The notes under the pieces were generated by a model. The model was not told the DNA's origin. It did no database searches and saw nothing but the letters and a program-made list of their open reading frames with translations. Below are positions 59,374-64,000 of a DNA stretch of 64,000 nt, piece after piece. Source of the DNA: Marivita sp041725935 (GTDB taxonomy: Bacteria; Pseudomonadota; Alphaproteobacteria; Rhodobacterales; Rhodobacteraceae); the NCBI GenBank assembly GCA_041725935.1, contig JBGRQD010000011.1, positions 62,001-126,000 on the forward strand, written 5' to 3'. How positions within the stretch are numbered: position 1 is the stretch's first letter; every line of letters begins with the position of its first letter. The position numbers and the translations under genes are program-made.

Positions 59374-60167
59374 TGCAAGACACGGCAGAGGCTCCGGTCA
59401 TTTCCGCAACATCGCTGGACCTGACCTTTCAGACCAATGATGGACCGGTGCATGCGCTGTCCGGTGTCGATCTGAACATCGGCAAGGGCGAATTCGTCAG
59501 CTTCATCGGGCCTTCGGGCTGTGGGAAAACCACGTTTCTGCGCTGCATCGCGGCGCTTGAAGCGCCGACGGGTGGAACGCTGACGGTCAATGGCATGAGC
59601 GCCGACGACGCACGGCGGGAGCGGGCCTATGGCTATGTGTTTCAGGCGGCGGGGCTCTATCCATGGCGCAGCATCGAGAAGAACATCGCACTGCCGCTTG
59701 AAATCATGGGGTACTCCAAGGCCGAACAGGCCGACCGGATCGCGCGGGTTCTGGACCTTGTGGAGCTTTCGGGTTTCGGCAAGAAATACCCGTGGCAACT
59801 CTCTGGAGGCATGCAGCAGCGCGCATCGATTGCGCGCGCGCTGGCCTTTGACGCCGATATCCTGCTCATGGACGAGCCGTTTGGGGCTTTGGACGAGATC
59901 GTACGGGATCACCTGAACGAGCAGTTGCTGGAGCTTTGGGCGCGGACGGAAAAGACGATTGCCTTCGTGACCCATTCGATCCCGGAGGCGGTGTACCTGT
60001 CGACCAAGATCGTCGTGATGAGCCCGCGACCCGGGCGGATCACGGATGTCATCGACAGCCCCCTGCCGAGGGAACGCCCCCTAGACATTCGCGATACGCC
60101 GGAGTTTCTGGCAATTGCACACCGGGTCCGCGATGGGCTGCGGGCGGGGCATGCCTATGACGATTGA
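59373..60167 (+). CDS. ABC transporter ATP-binding protein (NitT/TauT-type)
   Basis: The 264-residue ATPase powers an importer. Walker A is GPSGCGKTT (46-54), the signature LSGGMQQRASIARAL, and Walker B ILLMDEPFGALDE. The pattern with VTHSIPEAVYLSTKIVVMSPRPGRI is that of the taurine/nitrate/thiamine-precursor subfamily. It overlaps hydA by 1 bp and is followed by the permease after 6 bp. Confidence 0.93.
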   Translation: MQDTAEAPVISATSLDLTFQTNDGPVHALSGVDLNIGKGEFVSFIGPSGCGKTTFLRCIAALEAPTGGTLTVNGMSADDARRERAYGYVFQAAGLYPWRSIEKNIALPLEIMGYSKAEQADRIARVLDLVELSGFGKKYPWQLSGGMQQRASIARALAFDADILLMDEPFGALDEIVRDHLNEQLLELWARTEKTIAFVTHSIPEAVYLSTKIVVMSPRPGRITDVIDSPLPRERPLDIRDTPEFLAIAHRVRDGLRAGHAYDD

Positions 60168-60173
60168 CGCGCC

Positions 60174-61106
60174 ATGAGAGGCCTGTTGCCCATCCTGACC
60201 GTGCTCGCCGCGATAGTGGCGATCTGGTACGCGGCGGTCGCCCCGATGAACATCCGCGGCGCTCTGGATGTGGCGGAGCGCGCCGGGGCCGAGGTCGTGC
60301 CCGCCGAATCCCTTGCCCGGTTCGAGCGTCCGGTCTGGCGGCTGATGATCGACAACCCACAGTATATTTCAGTGGGATACAGCCTTGATCGGCCGCGCCT
60401 TCCAACGCCGGTTCAGGTCGGGTCGGAGCTTTGGAAAACCACTGGAGAGATGGCACTGAACGGGCGGGCATTTTCGAAACGGTCGTTGATCTATCATGCC
60501 TGGATCACGCTGCATTCGACGCTCTGGGGATTTGCGCTGGGCACCGTTCTGGGCATGGCGGGCGCGATTGCCATCGTTTACAGCCGCGTGGCCGACATGA
60601 GCCTGATGCCTTGGGCGATCATCAGCCAGACGGTGCCCATCGTGGCGCTGGCACCGATGATCATCGTGCTGTCCAGCCAGATAGGGATCGAAGGGCGCAC
60701 CGTGCCCAAGGCGATTATATCGGCCTACCTGTGTTATTTCCCGGTGCTCGTTGGCATGGTCAAGGGCTTGCGGTCGCCGGGTGCGGCGCAGTTGGACTTG
60801 CTGTGGACCTATTCGGCCTCGGGGGTGCAGGCGTTTCTGAAACTGCGCCTGCCCGCATCGATGCCGTACCTCTTCACCTCTCTCAAGATCGGGATCGCGG
60901 CGGCACTGGTGGGGACAATCGTTGGCGAATTGCCGACAGGGGCGATTTCGGGACTGGGCGCGCGTATCCTGATAGGCGACCAGTTCGGCACGCCTCTGGC
61001 GATCTGGGCCGCCTTGTTTGCAGCAGCGATCCTTGCGGGTGTTCTGGTGACCTTGCTTGACCTGATGCAGCGCGCGACCCTCAAACGGATGGGGATGCAG
61101 GCATGA
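60174..61106 (+). CDS. ABC transporter permease (NitT/TauT-type)
   Basis: The 310-residue permease has an N-terminal membrane helix followed by a periplasmic segment of about 70 residues, then the five to six helices of the importer core. The EAA-like loop that contacts the ATPase is visible near ASGVQAFLKLRLPASMPYLF. It overlaps the next permease gene by 4 bp. The pair forms a heterodimeric channel. Confidence 0.9.
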   Translation: MRGLLPILTVLAAIVAIWYAAVAPMNIRGALDVAERAGAEVVPAESLARFERPVWRLMIDNPQYISVGYSLDRPRLPTPVQVGSELWKTTGEMALNGRAFSKRSLIYHAWITLHSTLWGFALGTVLGMAGAIAIVYSRVADMSLMPWAIISQTVPIVALAPMIIVLSSQIGIEGRTVPKAIISAYLCYFPVLVGMVKGLRSPGAAQLDLLWTYSASGVQAFLKLRLPASMPYLFTSLKIGIAAALVGTIVGELPTGAISGLGARILIGDQFGTPLAIWAALFAAAILAGVLVTLLDLMQRATLKRMGMQA

Positions 61107-61951
61107 GCTGGCTGGTCTTTGCCTTGGCGTTTTGGATCGGTGCCTGGGCGCTGAACACGTACCTCGCCAATTCACGTTGGCGCGGGTCATTGTTGGTGCG
61201 GGTCCTTGTTCCGGTGCTGTTCGGCGTCACCCTGATCGTGCTTTGGGAAGGGATCGTCCGGGGGCTGGGCGTGTCGCCGGTGATCCTGCCCGCGCCATCC
61301 ATCGTTGCGCAGACCTTTGCCGCGTCGACCGACATCCTGTGGGAGGATTTCCGCCAGACCGTGCTGAAAGGCGCGCTGTCGGGCTTTGTGATCGGAGTGC
61401 TGGCGGCCTTTGCCACGGCGATCCTGATCGACCGGTCCGACTTTCTGACCCAAGGCCTGCTGCCCATCGGCAATTTCGTTGCGGCGTTGCCCATCGTGGG
61501 GATCGCGCCAATCCTGGTCAGCTGGTTCGGCTTTGACTGGCAATCCAAGGCTGCGGTTGTGGTGGTCATGGTCTTCTTTCCCGTCCTCGTGAACACGGTG
61601 CAGGGCTTGCGCGAAACCGACGCGATGCAGCGCGACCTGATGCGCACCTATGCTGCAACTTATTTCGACACCTTGCTCAAGCTGCGCCTGCCCGCTGCGC
61701 TGCCTTTCGTGTTCAACGGGCTGAAGATCGCGACAACACTTGCATTGATCGGTGCCATCGTGGCTGAATATTTCGGATCCCCCACACGCGGGATGGGGTT
61801 CCGGATCTCCACCGGGGTCGGCAGCCTGTCAATTGACCTCGTCTGGGCCGAGATCGCGGTTGCGGCGATGGCGGGCACAGCGTTTTACGGCTTGGTGGCA
61901 TGGGCCGAAAAGCGCGTGACATTCTGGCATCCGTCGCATCGAAGAAACTAA
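61103..61951 (+). CDS. ABC transporter permease (NitT/TauT-type), second subunit
   Basis: The 282-residue permease has an N-terminal helix pair and the same core as the preceding gene. Its EAA-like loop is ATYFDTLLKLRLPAALPFVF. It starts at an ATG overlapping the upstream permease stop. A C-terminal polar tail follows the last helix. Confidence 0.9.
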   Translation: MSWLVFALAFWIGAWALNTYLANSRWRGSLLVRVLVPVLFGVTLIVLWEGIVRGLGVSPVILPAPSIVAQTFAASTDILWEDFRQTVLKGALSGFVIGVLAAFATAILIDRSDFLTQGLLPIGNFVAALPIVGIAPILVSWFGFDWQSKAAVVVVMVFFPVLVNTVQGLRETDAMQRDLMRTYAATYFDTLLKLRLPAALPFVFNGLKIATTLALIGAIVAEYFGSPTRGMGFRISTGVGSLSIDLVWAEIAVAAMAGTAFYGLVAWAEKRVTFWHPSHRRN

Positions 61952-61980
61952 AAAACGAAGCATAACAAGGAGGTAATACC

Positions 61981-62967
61981 ATGACTACGAAACTACTTGG
62001 CGCATTGGCCGCGTTTGGTCTTGCAGCACCTGCATGGGCGGCAGACGACGTCACGCTTCAGTTGAAATGGGTCACGCAGGCCCAGTTCGCGGGCTACTAC
62101 GTCGCGCTCGAGAACGGCTACTACGATGAGGCCGACCTGAACGTCACGATCAAACCCGGTGGCCCGGATATCGCGCCGACGCAGGTGATCGCGGGTGGCG
62201 GTGCGGATGTGATCGTCGAATGGATGCCCGCTGCCCTGGCCGCACGCGAAAAGGGCCTGCCGCTGGTCAATATTGCGCAGCCCTACAAAAGCTCGGGCAT
62301 GATGCTGACCTGCTGGAAAGATGCCGGGATCGAAACGCCGGACGACCTCAAGAACCGCACGCTTGGCGTCTGGTTCTTTGGCAACGAGTTCCCGTTCATG
62401 TCTTGGATGAGCTCGATGGGCGTTTCCACCGATGGCAAGAGCGAGAACGGTGTCGAGGTTCTCAAGCAGGGTTTCAACGTCGATCCTCTGCTGCAGCGTC
62501 AGGCAGACTGTATTTCGACCATGACTTACAACGAATATTGGCAGGTGATCGACGCTGGTGTCAGCCCGGATGACCTCGTGACCTTCAAGTACGAGGATCA
62601 GGGCGTGGCGACGCTCGAAGACGGGCTGTATGTTCTCGAGGACAGTCTGCAAGACCCCGCCTTTGTCGAGAAGATGCAGCGCTTTGTCGCCGCGTCGATG
62701 CAGGGCTGGAAATGGGCCGAGGAAAATCCCGAAGAGGCGGCCATGATCGTTCTTGACTATGATGAGACCGGCGCGCAGTCCGAGACCCACCAGAAGCGGA
62801 TGATGGGTGAAGTGGCCAAGTTGACTGCCGGGTCGAACGGAGCGCTTGATCCAGCCGATTTCGAACGCACGGTGCAGACGCTGCTGGCCGGAGGATCGGA
62901 CCCCGTGATCACCGTGCATCCAGGTGATGCCGCGTGGACTCATGCGGTGTCTGACGCACTGAACTGA
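61981..62967 (+). CDS. ABC transporter substrate-binding protein (NMT1/THI5-like)
   Basis: The 328-residue periplasmic binding protein has a Sec signal (1-20, ending APAWA). It has the NMT1/THI5 pattern: VTLQLKWVTQAQFAGYYVALENGYY and DVIVEWMPAALAAREKGLPLVN, seen in binding proteins for thiamine pyrimidine precursors and related rings. The GGAGG site gives strong translation, as expected for a binding protein. Its place in the pyrimidine operon suggests uracil, thymine or a related pyrimidine as substrate; this is an inference. Confidence 0.9.
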   Translation: MTTKLLGALAAFGLAAPAWAADDVTLQLKWVTQAQFAGYYVALENGYYDEADLNVTIKPGGPDIAPTQVIAGGGADVIVEWMPAALAAREKGLPLVNIAQPYKSSGMMLTCWKDAGIETPDDLKNRTLGVWFFGNEFPFMSWMSSMGVSTDGKSENGVEVLKQGFNVDPLLQRQADCISTMTYNEYWQVIDAGVSPDDLVTFKYEDQGVATLEDGLYVLEDSLQDPAFVEKMQRFVAASMQGWKWAEENPEEAAMIVLDYDETGAQSETHQKRMMGEVAKLTAGSNGALDPADFERTVQTLLAGGSDPVITVHPGDAAWTHAVSDALN

Positions 62968-62991
62968 GGCGACATCTGACATGATCCAAGG

Positions 62992-63015
62992 AAAAGGGCC
63001 GTTCGCGGCCCTTTT
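62992..63015. terminator. Bidirectional terminator after the pyrimidine operon
   Basis: A perfect 10-bp stem (AAAAGGGCCG / CGGCCCTTTT) has a UUCG tetraloop and T5 at the end. It lies between the binding-protein gene and the convergent LacI-type gene and serves both, since its left arm begins with A4. Confidence 0.9.
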
Positions 63016-64000
63016 TCATCGCCTGAGCGTATCGCCGTAGCTGATCTTGGGGGTCAATTCGACCACTTTGGGCGTATCGGCATCGGACGCGTTAACCCGT
63101 TCCGAAATGATTTCTGCCGCCTTGCGTCCGATTTCCTCGCGACAGGCATCCATCGTGGCCAGTTGCCGGGGCAATCCTTCCAAGAGCTCCACACCATTAA
63201 AGCCCGCCAGCCCGATCTGATTGGGAATATCAATCCCTTTTTCAAGCAGTGTCAGTAGCCCGCCCGCCGCGATCATATCGTTCGAATAATAGAGGAAATC
63301 CAGATCAGGGTCGCGCGCCAGCATCGCTTCGGTCATTTCGCGCCCCTTGGCGAGCGCCGATCCGCCCGAATAGAATTGCTGGTCTGCCACCTCGACGCCG
63401 CCCTTCGCCAATGCGCCGGTAAAGCCTTCAAAGCGTTTGCGCGCACGGTGGTCCAGCGGCATCTTGGTGCCAAGGAATCCAATTCGCTGATACCCGGCTT
63501 TCAGAATGGCCTCCGCGATCTTTCGGCCTGCGCGTCGATGCGAAATGCCGACCATGGCATCGATCGGGGTGCCGTCCACGTCCATGATCTCGACCACCGG
63601 AATGCCGCTGGCTTTGAGCATCGCACGCGAGGCGTCGGTGTGTTCCAGCCCGGCGATGATCACACCCGACGGACGCCATGACAGCATCTCATAAAGGACC
63701 CGCTCTTCCTTTTCCGGAAGATAATCCGTGACGCCAACGACGGGCTGCAATTCGGTCTCTTCGAGAACAGCGCTGATCCCTGACATGACTTCGGGAAAGA
63801 CCATGTTGCGCAGGCTGGGGATGATCACTGCAACAAGATTGACACGCTGGCTCGCCAAGGCGCCCGCAATCTTGTTCGGCACGTATCCCAGCGATTTCGC
63901 CGCCGTCAACACGCGTTCGCGGGTGGCTGTCGAAACGTCGCCCCGATTGCGCAACACACGGCTGACTGTCATTTCAGAAACACCGGACGCTTCTGAAACG
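63016..64000 (-). CDS. LacI/GntR-type transcriptional regulator (5' end outside window)
   Basis: The visible 328 codons lack the true start, which lies to the right of the window. The frame runs open to the edge with VSEASGVSEMTVSRVLRN, part of the LacI helix-turn-helix. A periplasmic-binding-protein-like effector domain follows (NLVAVIIPSLRNMVFPEVMS, then SNDMIAAGGLL and GLAGFNGVELLE), as in GntR/IdnR gluconate regulators. It probably controls a sugar-acid operon located outside the window. It ends against the terminator shared with the pyrimidine operon. Confidence 0.92.
   Translation of the reverse strand, partial: VSEASGVSEMTVSRVLRNRGDVSTATRERVLTAAKSLGYVPNKIAGALASQRVNLVAVIIPSLRNMVFPEVMSGISAVLEETELQPVVGVTDYLPEKEERVLYEMLSWRPSGVIIAGLEHTDASRAMLKASGIPVVEIMDVDGTPIDAMVGISHRRAGRKIAEAILKAGYQRIGFLGTKMPLDHRARKRFEGFTGALAKGGVEVADQQFYSGGSALAKGREMTEAMLARDPDLDFLYYSNDMIAAGGLLTLLEKGIDIPNQIGLAGFNGVELLEGLPRQLATMDACREEIGRKAAEIISERVNASDADTPKVVELTPKISYGDTLRR

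Noticed and set aside
1..64000. CRISPR arrays, tRNA or rRNA genes, insertion sequences, integrases and phage genes
   Set aside because: I looked for regularly spaced repeats, cloverleaf-like stretches, transposase motifs and phage structural patterns and saw none. tRNA and small RNA genes could still be missed by eye.

Overview
The window reads as a chromosomal segment of an alphaproteobacterium of the Rhodobacterales (Roseobacter/Rhodobacter group). The grounds are high GC, coding density above 90 percent, many 4-bp start/stop overlaps, and typical family content: aa3-type cytochrome oxidase subunit IV, DUF1127 and YdcH mini-proteins, Hint-domain secreted proteins, phaA/phaB, and a reductive pyrimidine pathway with a RutR-type repressor. 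It looks like ordinary core genome. I see no insertion sequence, prophage, integrase, CRISPR array, tRNA or rRNA. No gene-free stretch exceeds about 300 bp.

Layout. 1-2.5 kb (+): tail of an M23 peptidase, CtpA protease, RppH and a small exported Cys-rich protein. 2.6-8.9 kb (-): dapE, a GNAT acetyltransferase, rnr, an MltB-like lytic transglycosylase and a transglutaminase-like protein. 9.1-11.8 kb (+): two overlapping Hint-domain genes, the second lacking the catalytic Cys. 11.8-17 kb: a small conserved protein, a rhodanese, dapD, a small 'WGDL' protein, a threonine/serine dehydratase, a LOG-family hydrolase and asd. 17.2-23.3 kb: an alpha/beta hydrolase, a second WGDL protein, beta-carbonic anhydrase, a small helical protein, an M17 aminopeptidase with an NlpC/P60 endopeptidase, and an MFS transporter. 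23.4-26.5 kb (-): an ornithine cyclodeaminase-like gene, YaiI, S-formylglutathione hydrolase and an AEC transporter. 26.6-31.9 kb (+): a mini-protein, mutL, rmuC, an Lrp regulator, a conserved protein, cytochrome oxidase subunit IV and a lipoprotein. 31.9-37.1 kb: azlCD (-) divergent from a tightly overlapped fdhD-mobA-mobB-moeA(fusion) operon (+). 37.2-45.5 kb: a membrane protein and greA (-), ETF-QO, a TPR protein and ispE (+), a polyprenyl diphosphate synthase (-), then DUF2007, a methyltransferase and YdcH (+). 45.6-51.2 kb (-): an MhqD/MhqO-like pair, a DMT exporter, phaB, phaA and an EAL protein. 51.3-52.5 kb: rpsD with a clear promoter, and a DUF1127 gene.

52.6-63 kb holds the most coherent system, an apparently complete reductive pyrimidine degradation locus. 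PreT/PreA (dihydropyrimidine dehydrogenase) reduce uracil or thymine, dihydropyrimidinase opens the ring, and a Zn-dependent carbamoyl-amide hydrolase releases the beta-amino acid. A four-gene ABC importer with an NMT1/THI5-like binding protein is co-directional and overlaps the dihydropyrimidinase gene. A TetR-family RutR-like repressor lies between the two arms. Near-identical TTTACCAnnTGGTAAA-type palindromes lie upstream of both catabolic arms and look like its operators. The window ends in a 5'-truncated LacI-family regulator.

Features not explained by the genes include a set of long loop-free or nested palindromes at gene ends (around 23.3, 29.9-30.0, 37.1 and 55.4 kb). They look like a genome-wide family of terminator or REP-like elements. 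None of the gene systems can be called undescribed from sequence alone. The strongest candidates for follow-up are the Hint-protein pair, the MoeA fusion, the WGDL-module proteins and the palindrome family.
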